In this document: piece after piece, positions 12,301-24,200 of the stretch | How the letters are laid out: each line of letters starts with the position of its first letter | Position numbering within the stretch: the stretch's first letter is position 1 | DNA from: Antedon bifida | Taxonomy: Eukaryota; Echinodermata; Crinoidea; Comatulida; Antedonidae | Direction: 5' to 3' | Length of the DNA: 64,000 nucleotides | Assembly (NCBI GenBank): GCA_963402885.1 | Contig: OY727094.1 | Coordinates: 30,444,501-30,508,500 of the forward strand | Position numbers and translations under genes: made by a program | The notes under the pieces: generated by a model | What the model was told of the DNA's origin: nothing | Seen by the model: only the letters and a program-made list of their open reading frames with translations | Databases searched by the model: none

Positions 12301-12897
12301 AATACCGACGCAAAATCATTGAATTGATTTTACAGAATAATTTGATTCAAAATAATATTGGTATGCTTTTCATGAATGTATTGTAGGCAAATAACAACTC
12401 TAATTTTAACATTGTTCTAAGTATGTGTTATATTTTTAATATAGTTTATGTATATGTCAGTTGCATGTTAAATGTTTTGCAATCGTAACAACACGTTGTA
12501 TAACACACAAAATAGACAAATAAACAATATGTTTTTCTCTTTTCTCTTAAAATGTTATTGTTTACAGCACCGTCTTCATGACCATTCCTTTGACCCATTA
12601 ACTCAATACTGAGCGTAAATATCATCCAAATCTATTTTTTTTCTCCCACCTGCCCAGATGCTTTCTCAATTTTGGTATTTTTGTATACTTTACAATATGT
12701 GAAGAAGGATTTTGCTCAAACTGATACTGAATTATTTTATGCTTGAACTTACATTACAACCTCCAAGTCACTAGCCTGACACTCGTACATCCATACCTTA
12801 TAGCATCCACTTGATAATTAAGGTTGGATTTGAGCCCAAAAGCCAAAAATAGTTCATATATTAAAATGATCAGAACACAAAATGATGATATTCAGTA

Positions 12898-13046
12898 CAT
12901 ATATATATTATTGTTATATACATCCACATTTCAAATACTGAAAAAATGACTATGCTGTGGGTATCAGTGGCTGGATCTCAATGGAGATACAAAAAAAATG
13001 CAAAAAGCTAAATTAAAACGATAAAGTAAAACAGCCAGAAAGTTAA
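12898..13046 (-). mobile_element. Interspersed repeat copy, end coincides with ribozyme cut site of relative
   Basis: The reverse complement of this segment matches 44645-44790: an AT microsatellite, the words GTGGGTATCAGTGGCTGGAT, then ACTTTATCGTTTT-like sequence. The match stops at TTAACTTT, exactly where the 44.6 kb copy has its hammerhead-like core. Confidence 0.7.
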
Positions 13047-13432
13047 ATATTATTGTTATATATATATAATTTTTAAAATAATTTTTAATCTTATTAACAA
13101 TTATTTGCTGATGACAACCAGCATGATATGACTAACTATGCCTTTGCATTGTATCTATCAATACAACACTAATGCTATTATTAATATATGGTTTTTTCAT
13201 TGCTACTGCCTCATCAAGTTTTAATCACTAGCAAAATTCATTTGGCTCAAACTAAAAAAAAAACGGACTTACATTGCGTAACCAGTTATAGCTTGCGAAA
13301 GGGAAGGTTGTTCTACATTATTTTGTTTCACAGAAAACCCAATAACAATTCTGGTCAGAACCTGTGTCACCCAAAATTGTTAGCATTACAATGTAAAAGA
13401 TACATAGGACATTATGAAGTTCAGCACTTCCT

Positions 13433-13736
13433 TTAAAGATGTATTGTCAAATCAGACTTTGAATAGGTTATTTTGTGGTTTTAATAACGTTAATCACTTC
13501 AGCAGAAAAAAAATGGAGAAAAAAAATGTTAAATCGTTAAAATTCAACCAAAAACCCATTGGCTGGCAGCTAATTTGACTATTTTTTCCTTTAAATTACA
13601 GTTTTTTTCAGATAAATAAATTTCTTTTTGATCCAATTTTTTTGTCAAAATCGATAACTATTATGTGACATTAAAATGGCAAATTCAACCAAAAAATTTA
13701 AAAAAAAATATTTTTCAGGGAGACAATACATCTTTA
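13433..13736. mobile_element. Inverted-repeat MITE, family 3, copy 1
   Basis: Ends are TTAAAGATGTATTGTC and GACAATACATCTTTAA. The interior is A/T-rich with repeated TTCAACCAAAAA words. A second, longer copy with the same ends lies at 49340-49894. Confidence 0.75.
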
Positions 13737-13919
13737 ATACAATACTTTAAATATTCTTTCATTTCAGTTCAATTGTTATTGTTAATGTGTATCTAAATGA
13801 TCCTATAATTTTGTGTGTAACTATTTCTATTTTTTATTTTTCAGGTAAAATTCTATATAAAATCTAAGATTATTTGAAGCATGGTTTAAAAGAAGGTAGA
13901 CCAGTCACTGCTCAGGAAC

Positions 13920-13974
13920 AACAGTTGTCATGGAAACAAGAAACATATTGAGACATATTTCCATGACAACTGTT
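13920..13974. repeat. 17-bp perfect hairpin, 21-nt loop
   Basis: Arms AACAGTTGTCATGGAAA and TTTCCATGACAACTGTT pair perfectly. The site lies in possible GRK2 3' UTR, just after an acceptor-like site. The stem is too short for a typical pre-miRNA. Confidence 0.7.
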
Positions 13975-16209
13975 TACATTCTTGTTGTGTTAACCATAGA
14001 GAAGTTAGAGATTCTAAAAGATGTTCCCATGACAAAGATGGCCACTGTAGTTTGAAACAATGTATAAAAATATTAAATTTTCAATACTTTGTGAAAAACT
14101 ACCATATATAAAACAAATATGTTTTCAATGTACAATGTTCTGACAGTATGAGCTTATAGAAATGTGCACATGATGTAAGTGTTAATGTTAATTACATATC
14201 TCCATTCCAAAAACGCAATGATTGGAGAAAATCGCATATGAGGACAGCTTTGTACATGGGGCATTAAATTTAAGAATTTGATAACGCTACAAGAACAGTA
14301 ACTGTTACAACGGCGATGTCGGGCCTCGCATTAAATAGCATATTGAATTACATATCTGATTTGTGGTAGCCACATTGTGGTGGGAAAAAGTAGATATTAA
14401 TTATATCTATGCTGTTTTACATATATAAATATAAAAGAACTCACATAATACTACTGTTATGTATATTTGTAGGTATACAGTATTCGTGTAAAAAGGAAAA
14501 AACTGCAATGTTTTCAATAAAATGTATCTGATTTTCTTATTGAATTTCTGTATAGTTTTGAATTGACAAAGGGAACACTTTGGTGTATTTTATGCCAAGT
14601 TTCTGGACAGATTACTCCATCTTTCCCATATGACTTTCTGTTATAAGAAAAAAAAAAGAACATGATATTGGGAATTTTGAACTGGAATTTTATGCCGCCT
14701 TGTGAAGATTTTATTGAAAATGTGTTATATATTTATCAAATATAGTATACTTTAAATAATTGTTAAATTTATTTAATAATGATTTTGAAGGTGTTATTTA
14801 TGTTCCATATGGTATTTTATGTTCTTGACACTCAAGTGGCAGGGACAAAAAGACTCAACCATCTTGTATGCAATGTAATAATTCTAAACATAAAGACAAG
14901 TTTTCAAAATGAAAGAAATTCTGAAATTTTAATTTAAAAAAAATCACTTTTCTTGCCTTGAGTTACATTTGGAGAAAAGCTTTTACTGAAGCAAAGATGA
15001 GCTATTTAAATCATTGTCTGATAACTGGGTGTGATTATGTATTCATATTTTATATTCTTCACAATACAAGAGGATATTGGATTAAACTCAAATGTATTCA
15101 ATATTTTTCATTTACAATTTCATAAAAAATAAATTATTTTTGTCATGTTGATAGAAAAGCTTAAAAGCATACAACAGATTCCTTTTTTCCTTGCCACTTT
15201 AGTGTAAAAAGAATAAATAAAATATTTGATGTTGTCTAGATAGTTTAGACAGTGGGTGGTTTAGTAACCAATGGTTATGAGCAGCCATTACGACCAAATG
15301 GTTATTGTTTTAATTATTTTTTTTACATATTAATAATTTGTATATTACAAAAGTTTTAAAATTGTATAACTAGATTAAAACATATTTATTTGTATTAATT
15401 GTTTGTTTTTACAGAATTTCTCTATCAAGTAGGCCTAATTTAATGTCTAAAAAATATGTATAGTTTGTTACTTGTAAATTAAACTCTTTAAATGATACAT
15501 TATTACGATAGGCAATATTAATACTGTTATATTACATAACATTTCTAGCGACCCATCATGTTTACATATAGACCAAACAGTGCCTGGAGGCGCTGCACAT
15601 AAAGGTGGAAACATTATTTTGCTGAGGAGGCAACAAGTTTTTATTTTTTGAAATTATTTTATGCTAAAAGAAATTTATTTTAACTTATGCTGTTGTAAAA
15701 TAACTGAAACTTTAAATTGGACAAATGACACACAGTATAACCAAGCTTTTGTAATAAACAACCTGGTCTATTTGCCTAAATTTTAATCATTTTGCAAGAT
15801 TTTAGGAAATGATATAGTTATTTTTAAACAGTGCTACAATAATTACAACCATTGCCATAAAAAAAATTGGGGAGTAGACCCGAAAGATTCTGATTCGCTA
15901 CTGACTTTTTTGGTTTAGTTTCCGTGTCTAAAACAACCAATGTTCCAACCAGTGCTGTTTTGTACTGGAAAAAAACAGAGGGCGATATTGCATTGAACTT
16001 AGACAGACTGATGTTTGTACACTTTTTGGTGGGAAGTGTTCATTCATGTAATTTGTTTATTACAGACATAATTTGAACTGAAGCATATTTATTGAAATAT
16101 CTTTTTAATGTTAAAATAAATTTTATAAATGTTTTAATACTAGTGCAAGAAAGTTCATTCTTAAAATTACTTTTGTTGACATTTTGGTATTCAGAGTTTA
16201 CAGCCAAGT

Positions 16210-16480
16210 AACATGTCTAAACATGCCCTGTTCAGGTTAAATTAAATATGTTAACCTAAACATGTCTAGCCTAAACATGTCTAGCCTATGTTAAACTAAA
16301 CATATCCTGCCCAGGTTAAAATAAATATGTCTAGGCTATGTTAACCTAAACATGTCTAGCCTATGTTAAACTAAACATGTCCTGCCCAGGTTAAAATAAA
16401 TATGTCTAGGCTATGTTAACCTAAACATGTCTAGCCTATGTTCACCTAAACATGTCTAGCCTATGTTAACCTAAACATAT
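16210..16480. repeat. Minisatellite, about 25-bp unit
   Basis: Repeated unit close to CCTAAACATGTCTAGCCTATGTTAA, with variants TCCTGCCCAGG and ATAAATATGTCTAGG. The variants recur together every 80-85 bp, giving a higher-order pattern. Confidence 0.85.
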
Positions 16481-18391
16481 ATGTCATTTCTACTGAATTG
16501 CACTTTTATTACAAGTACAGTAAACATAGGTACTAGAGATTTTATTTTTTGATTACAGCTTTTTAAAGATATAAAGTAATTATGACCAATATTATGACTT
16601 TAAATTGTGTGGACGGAAAATATTTTATCAGAACAATATAAAAATAAAAAATGTGATATTTATAGATATGTCGTTTAAAGTATGGGATTTCCTCAGAAAA
16701 TTTTAAAACATATGTTTTTAATGTATATCATAACAATTTGAGGATAAACTCTCACAAAACTATCTGTATGTAGGCTATAGAGAGAAAATTATTGTGTATG
16801 GAATAGTTATAATAATATTTGTAGATAACTGTAGTTGAGATTTTTCATATCCATGTTGACATGGATGCCGTTTAAAATGTTAAGTGGTCAATTAGGCCTT
16901 GTTATTATATTATTTTCAGCGAATTCCATGAAGGGGTTATTTGGGTCAAAATTGTTACATAAACTGGTGCATATTTTGGTGGGTTTACAATAATTTTGTA
17001 TCACACCAAATTATAAATCCTCAACAAATCAACAATCCTCAACAAATCAACCTATTTACACATTCACATAACCCACCGAATGGTATAATAAAGAAAAAAT
17101 AACATGTTAAAAATGTGACCTTTATACAGGGCGCTATAGGTCATAGTTCAAGAGCGGGGTAAAAACATAAGTGGCAATATTTTGGGTGCATATCTTCATT
17201 GATTTATTTTAGTTTTATCATTAATTTAATCGCGCTAGTAGAACATTTATCAGTCCAAACCCTGCGTGCAAGGTTAATGTACGCATGTGTTTTGGTGACT
17301 TTTTGTGAAATCGGTGTTTTATTCTTGACCTACAGCTCCGTGTATTTAACAGGAGTAAACGAAAAACATTTCTGTACAATAAACATACCGTATGCTTGCG
17401 TACAAATCATCACAAACATCAATTCTATAACTGCTAGATTTTTTTTTTGGTGAGTCTGTTTAATAGGAGAATAATTTTACTAGATCAAGCCATAAAAAAT
17501 GATGTTTAAAATATGCAAATAGATGCTTTTGGCTTCTGTTAAAACCTTAAACATTAAAAGAAGGGTTAATAAGTCTGTGAGAATTGGCATAGCTGATTTT
17601 GTACTGTAGAATAACGTGTGTAATTTCATTTAGGCCTATGTGTATCTATTAAACTGTCGTTTCAATGATGCAAATTATTTGTGTTTCAATATCTTTGTTT
17701 TTGTCTCATTAGCCATCATCATATATTCATAATAATTTATTTCAGAGTTTAACATGAGGCAAAGATAATATAGGCCTAGTATTTTTATTTTTTTTTTTTT
17801 TCATAACGTCTTTGATTTTAATTAATTAATTTATTTTTTTTTTGTCATTTATATTATATTTATATTATATTTTATTTCTGTTAAAGGAAAGTCTTTAAAC
17901 AGTGATTGGGTTCGCTTTTGACAATCCTGGCTTTTTGTTTCTTTTTGTATTTTTACGTATTCTGTTTTTCCTACCGTAATATAAAAACAATACAACATAC
18001 AAGCTGTGCAGGGAAATTTCAGATGCCTACTGCTTTAAAAAGAATTTGAAAGCATATATTATATCTAATCATCACTTCTGCTGTTGGTCTCTTAGTGTAA
18101 TAAAAAGGGCACCTGCGATTTCTAATATTTTTTCTTTACAGTCATTTTTAACTTACCATGGCGAGATTTTTTAGGTTTTTTGTGTAGTGGTTTTTATTAA
18201 TTTTTTTCAGAGGACCTTCAAATAAATTATTACGAATATTTATCAATTTTTTGGAAAGAACTTTCACACAATCTCATAAAAAAAACACCTTTATCATGAA
18301 ACAAAAACCACCACTGAAATTCGCTCTGTTAATTGTTTGTGTATTACGTTAATATTTACCGATATGTGACCAATAACGCATGGTTAAGAGA

Positions 18392-18399
18392 TGACGTCA
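18392..18399 (+). promoter_or_regulatory. CRE-like palindrome TGACGTCA
   Basis: A perfect 8-bp cAMP-response-element palindrome 143 bp upstream of the candidate ATG at 18535, with an ACCAAT box about 30 bp downstream of it. The local GC content rises, as expected of a promoter. Confidence 0.4.
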
Positions 18400-18534
18400 T
18401 TTCAGCAGAAACTTCCCTCCAACCAATATATCTGTGTGTGACGGGTTTCAGATTTTCTTTCCAAGACGCCGATCGGATCAGACGACGATCTTTGAGCGGG
18501 CAAACTGAAGAGGAGAGTCAAAGATCGTGAGACT

Positions 18535-18552
18535 ATGGCTGCCTACACGAAG
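18535..18552 (+). CDS. Orphan candidate first coding exon (MAAYTK)
   Basis: An ATG in good context is followed by six codons (MAAYTK) and a strong donor (AAG/GTAAGA). The upstream 150 bp has promoter-like features. I could not find the next exon: none is evident before gene A, which is on the other strand. If real, this gene has a long first intron, or the exon serves a gene beyond the window. Confidence 0.3.
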
Positions 18553-20926
18553 GTAAGAAGCTAGTCTATTTATAATATTAAATCGAAAACTACTACTAGT
18601 ATTAGGCCTAATCCATTAGGCTTATAATAAAAAGCAAAATTATAATATATTAGCCCCCCTCTCTAACATGGGCCTACTTAATATTTTCAAACGCTAAGTC
18701 TAGGCTAGGGCCTAGGTTACCTATAGCTAACTGCTAGGCCTAATACTATACTAGGCCTATAGTAATCTACTAGGAGCCTAATACTGTTGCAGCAGTAGCC
18801 CAAGGTGTCATGTTAGCTGCTGCCAAAAACTGTGGCTTAGCTCCAGCATTTTAGTCTACCTACTTGCATACTCGCCACCCTTCTTACTTACTAGTAAACT
18901 TGTCATATTATATACTATAGACTAGTAGCTAGCTTAGGCTTAGCAGGCTTTGCACTTACCTTACAGGTAGGTAATAACAATAGCACTTGAGTACACTGCC
19001 AATATAACTATAACACCATTTTCAAAATGTTAATTGATCTTTTTTAATTCAATGTTGTTATTGCATTTTTATGTACTTGTTGAGAGCTATTCAACACTAT
19101 TGCTGTCTGTTTCTGATTGTATTTAGTAACCATTTTCTTTAAGAATGAAAGGTTAAAAAAGGAGATATGCTTTTATTATTGGAAACCAGTAATATTCTTT
19201 TCTACACACTGCCAAAAGTATTTATTATCTTCCCCATTTTCTTCAAACTTTTTTCGCAGTGCCAACAGGATTGGTTTACTTTTCCACTCAATAAATCAAT
19301 AATGAATATCAATAAAGTGGCTGTAGGAAAATAGACCTTTGTGTACCAGTCTTTGGATATTATACATTTAGCAAACTGCTGTAACATGCATACAGTTGTG
19401 GAATATATTATAATGGTAAGTACCCTAAATTTGCCTATTATTCTGTAATTTAAAAAAAAAGTTTGTTAGCATCATTGTTCAAGGAAATGTTGTGTAGTCG
19501 ACACAACAAAATAAAGTGTAACTAAGCTTGACTTTTTTTTTAAAAATGATCAAGAAAGCTATAGAAAATGTTTTTTACCAACTTTTCGTTTCCTCTCATA
19601 CATTGTGGAGCATTTGATTCAGTACACTAGGTTCAATTTAACAGTTTTTAACAACTGTTGTACATTTACACACTTATTTAATTATAATAGTAATAACAAG
19701 TAGTCATGGCACAAATAGTGGTTGATGTGCATTACATCATTTATATTTTTGTTTTGAAATCTTAGTACAAATAAGTAAACAACAAGTAAAGTTTTCCATA
19801 TTCTTTATTCTAAAAACCTTCAGTAATAATATAAACACAATAACATTTTGAGTTATTTTCCCATAAAATATGTTTTTAACTCTTTTATAAAATTCTAGAT
19901 AAAGTTGCAAATTATAAATTATTATTTAATTTTTATTAATTGTATCAAACAATTTTTAACTCATAGCGAAAAAAAACCTATAGATAAAAGCATAAAGATA
20001 AATTAGTGAACAGTAAGTATTTAATTTAAGCTTATTGTGGGTATTACGCTACATAAAAAAAAGAAAATCTGTATGTGACCCTGATTCATTTCTTAGTTTG
20101 TCAAAAAATTGTAAACTAAAATTTTGTTTTTAATGTTTTTTTCTTATGGAGAGTTGAGTTGAAAGTGTTCTCAAGTTTAAAACATGTTAACCTTCAGTTC
20201 AAAATAGTTTTTCATGACCATGCCATATCTAGAAGCTTGAGATAATTTCTAGACTTACTGTAGTCCTAATCTGCAGTGAACTAACCCCTTGATACCATAT
20301 TAAGAACCATATATTTGCATTTGTTTTGGACAAAGATTAAAGGCTAAATTTAGTTTTGCTAATACAAATAAAAATTGGTACCTGCCCTGTTTGGTTATAA
20401 TAAACTTAACAAATATGATTATTCTAATTTCTACTTTTATAGAAAAAAAAATCATATTTTCAAAACATGTATTTACAGTTAAAATATTTGATTTTCACAT
20501 TGCTCACCAATTGACTTCACTATGATTGTACCCCAGAATGAGTATAAAATCTTTTACAGTTGTAAAGAAATCACATTTTTAATATTTACAATAATTACGA
20601 GTTTATCCAAAATCAACAGTTCTTTGTTCAGTAAATGGCACTAATATATTGGTATTAATTGTGTTAAAATGAATACCGTAATCATAAGAAAGCTTATATA
20701 TATATATAGAAAGTACTGTATTGTTAGAAATATAATAGAGTAAAAAGATGTTTCCGTAATATAGTATGTTTTCATTTATCATGTCTCTAAAAAGGTGGGT
20801 ATCTAAAAAAGGTAGAGAAATTCAGGTACAGTAGAGGGGTTTCCATATGAGCCCCACTGTATTGTATTTAGTTATAAGTAACTGCTTGAATATCTAATGT
20901 AAATAGATTAGATGATGATTTTTAGT
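18553..20926. other. Non-coding stretch downstream of the orphan exon
   Basis: AT-rich DNA. The first 400 bp has many TAGGCCTA-type words, a feature scattered over the whole window. No exon is recognised on either strand. Its right end contains the probable 3' UTR of gene A. Confidence 0.5.
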
Positions 20927-20928
20927 TA

Positions 20929-20934
20929 TTTATT
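20929..20934 (-). terminator. Candidate gene A polyadenylation signal
   Basis: AATAAA on the minus strand, 115 bp beyond the gene A stop codon. Confidence 0.45.
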
Positions 20935-21048
20935 TTGATATAAAATTTTGTAAATCGCCAGCCAGAGCTTGAGATTGTTGTTCTGAAATGGAGACATTGT
21001 TTAAGAGGGAGTCAATTTGCCTTAATATTAAATGGTGGTCTCTTTCTC

Positions 21049-21212
21049 CTATGGAGATTTTTTATACACATCCTCATGATCATTGCCACATACACATAAT
21101 GCTACCACAATAAAGAGAATAATTAGAATGACTATCAAACCGATTAGAACCAACCACCAGATGTCAATAGGAAGGTCATCCAGAGTACTAGATTGCTGAG
21201 AATTCGGATTAA
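21049..21212 (-). CDS. Gene A last exon: TM helix and cytoplasmic tail
   Basis: Starts with two bases of a split codon after TTTTCTAG. Encodes a serine-rich stalk ([14 protein letters not shown]), a hydrophobic helix ([20 protein letters not shown]), a Cys pair (CVC) suited to acylation, and a 13-residue tail ([12 protein letters not shown] region) before TAG. No known signalling motif is visible in the tail. Confidence 0.88.
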
Positions 21213-24200
21213 CTAGAAAAAAAGAAAAATGTTTTTGTTATCTTTACCAGTTGTAAATAATGCTGATATGTTGTAGAAATCAGACAATCTAAATGATAAT
21301 TGTTTACCACCTAAGTTGTAATGTATACATATCTTGCCACCTAAACAGTACCCTACACGTTTAAAGCTCTGTCTACACTATCAAACTAGTTTCACAAAAA
21401 AAGTGTGATGTGCCCAAATATGGCTGTGCCCAAATTTGGTAGTGATATTTCAAAATATGGTAGTGATATGACATCATCATGTCCATATATGGACACACAA
21501 CATTTTGTTTGTCAAATAAAGTTTGATATTTGATAGTGTAGACAAGGCTTTAGCTACTGTAGAGTACTGTACACTCTGAATAGTGTATTATTAAATAAAG
21601 GGAATCTCATCTCATAAAATCAGTACGGTATATTGGAATACCTACCATCATTTTCACAATTTTTATCAATGTATCCGTCTTTACATGAGCATGAGTATGA
21701 TGACATATCTTCACTTTCAATACAAGTTCCTCCATTTTGACAAGGATCGCTTTCACATGGCAATGTTCCTAGAAAAATGGAAATTAAATAAATTCACTTA
21801 ATATAATTGGTTTGATGCATTCTTATTTTAACCTACTATATGAGACTATATTGACTATTATTTACAATGTGTTCAGTAACATATATTGTTTTTAAACAAT
21901 TAAAATTTTATTTATGATTTAATAGTGATGGTTGGCAGCCTGTAAATAATTTTTGGAAATGTTGATTGCTATCGTTGATTATCCTGGTGACATATGTACA
22001 TAGTGATTTTTTTAAAAACACATTGAAAAAAATTATCAAATGTTTTCTAACCTCTTATTTGGCAATTGTCTCCAAACCATGGGAATTGGCATGAGCAATA
22101 ATATCTATTGATTTCTGACGTACAGAAACCATCATTTTGACAAGGGTTAGAATTACAATGAACTGAAAATAAACAAGAACAATAGTTACTTTACAGTACA
22201 CCATTCTCATACATGCAAAAGGAAAGACATTGGATAATACACTAGTTCTAGAAAGAAGCTTTATGTTACTTTCATTCCTTCGTCCTTCAAATGGGACATT
22301 GAGCTGTTGGTAGTGGGTCCATTATATACTGTAGCAAACAGAGAGTGTAATAATGAAAAGATCGTACAGTATCACCTCTTCTGCTCACTGGGAAGGCAAC
22401 AAAATTTGTCTGATATACATGGTGAGGAAAATGACATTTACTACCAGTAGTAGTGCTCAACATTTGAGTGATCTAAGAAAAATCAGTAGAAGGTTTCAAG
22501 TAATTGAACAGAGCTTACCAGTAATTGGTTCTGTACATGTTGAACCTGCCCAATCATCACCGCACAGACATGAAAAAACACCTAGATTGGTGACACAAGT
22601 ACCACCATTCTTACAGGGATTGGTTGAACAGTGATCAATTTCTGAATAATCAAGAAATTAAATTAATCATGAATTCAGTGATAATACTATTCACAGAAAT
22701 AGCATTTATTATTCTCTTATAAAAGTTCAGTTTAAAAGTTTTGTTGGATTACTGTGCCTATGGTTTATTGTAATATTAAGTATTGTATGGTATAAACTCA
22801 CCTTCAGAGCAATCAAAACCAGCAAAGCCAGTTGGGCAGGCACAAGAAATTTCATCAGTGTCTGAACAAGTTCCTCCATTTTTACATGTATTATCCTGAC
22901 AAGTACCTAATGTCAATATTAAACATTTAATACAGTTTTTAATAATGCCTTTTTTGTATGTGTATGCATAAGATTTAGTTATTTTGGACCTTGCAATTAT
23001 TCCACATATCAGGTTTCAGTCGTAAATTGATGATAGAAATCTTTATATACACCTATTTATTTAACTAAAATTTATTGATTGAGTAGGAAGAAGACATGAG
23101 GCCTTATTTTGCTTTTCTTTTACTGCATGTTACAGCATTTATTGCTCATAATTTGTAACTTACCCTTCTCACAGAATGTTCCAGAAAAACCAGCTGCACA
23201 TGTACAAGCAATACTGCCATCAGCATTGGTCATGCATATCCCACTATTTCGACATGGTTCAGAATCACATTTATCAATTTCTGTGTATTTAAACATAAAT
23301 AAAATGTAATTGACAAATTTTAACTTTGGATTATAGTGAGAAGGATGGTGTTGACAATATTACTATCCTGATCATAAGGATGATGTTAGCAATTATGATG
23401 GAGAAGTTGATGGCAGTTAGGATGATATTGGCAATTATGATGGTGAGGTTGATGGAAGTTAAGATGATGTTGGCAATTATGATATGGTGAGGTTGATGGC
23501 AGTTAGGATGATGTTGGCAATTATGATATGGTGAGGTTGATGGCAGTTAGGTTGATGTTGGCAATTATGATATGGTGAGGTTGATGGCAGTTAGGATGTT
23601 GTTGGCAATTATGATATGGTGAGGTTGATGGCAGTTAGGATGATGTTGGCAATTATGATATGGTGAGGTTGATGGCAGTTAGGTTGATGTTGGCAATTAT
23701 GATATGGTGAGGTTGATGGCAGTTAAGATGATGTTAGTCATTATGATGGTGAGGTTGAGGGCAGTTAGGATGATGTTGGCAATTATGATATGGTGAGGTT
23801 GATGGCAGTTAGATTGATATTGGCAATTATGATATGGTGAGGTTGATGGCAGTTAGGATGATGTTGCCAATTATGATATAGTGAGGTTGATGGCAGTTAG
23901 GATGATGTTGGCAATTATGATATGAGACATCTAAAATGATTACATACCCATTTCACATGTATCCCCTTCATATCCAGCAGTACATGTACATCTATATTCA
24001 GTTCCAGATGTAAAACAGGTACCTCCATTTTGACAGTAATCCATTGGACACAAATCTAAAAAATGTTCAAATTCTGTGTTAGCCATCTTTGTTTTTACCT
24101 ATAATAATAAATAGTATTCATCTGTCTTTTTTGTTATTCTGTACTAGAACTGACATCCTTATTCAGGGGACACCTCTCTCCTGTGAAATGAGTGAGGTCA

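Larger units (their letters stand above)
9379..18330. other. Long stretch without recognised genes
   Basis: AT-rich DNA with no convincing exon on either strand. It may hold an extended GRK2 3' UTR: there is an acceptor-like TTTTTATTTTTCAG at 13842-13854 and AATAAA near 14515. Contents noted separately are a retroelement-like copy at 12.9-13.05 kb, an inverted-repeat element at 13.4-13.7 kb, a 17-bp perfect hairpin at 13.9 kb and a minisatellite at 16.2-16.5 kb. The rest shows only low-complexity A/T runs. Confidence 0.6.

Noticed and set aside
18333..18530. 65-codon frame upstream of the orphan exon
   Set aside because: It ends at a stop just before the better-placed ATG at 18535, overlaps the CRE and CCAAT sites, and has no recognisable domain.
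23376..23926. CRISPR-like array
   Set aside because: Units are contiguous degenerate tandem repeats with no unique spacers, in an animal intron.
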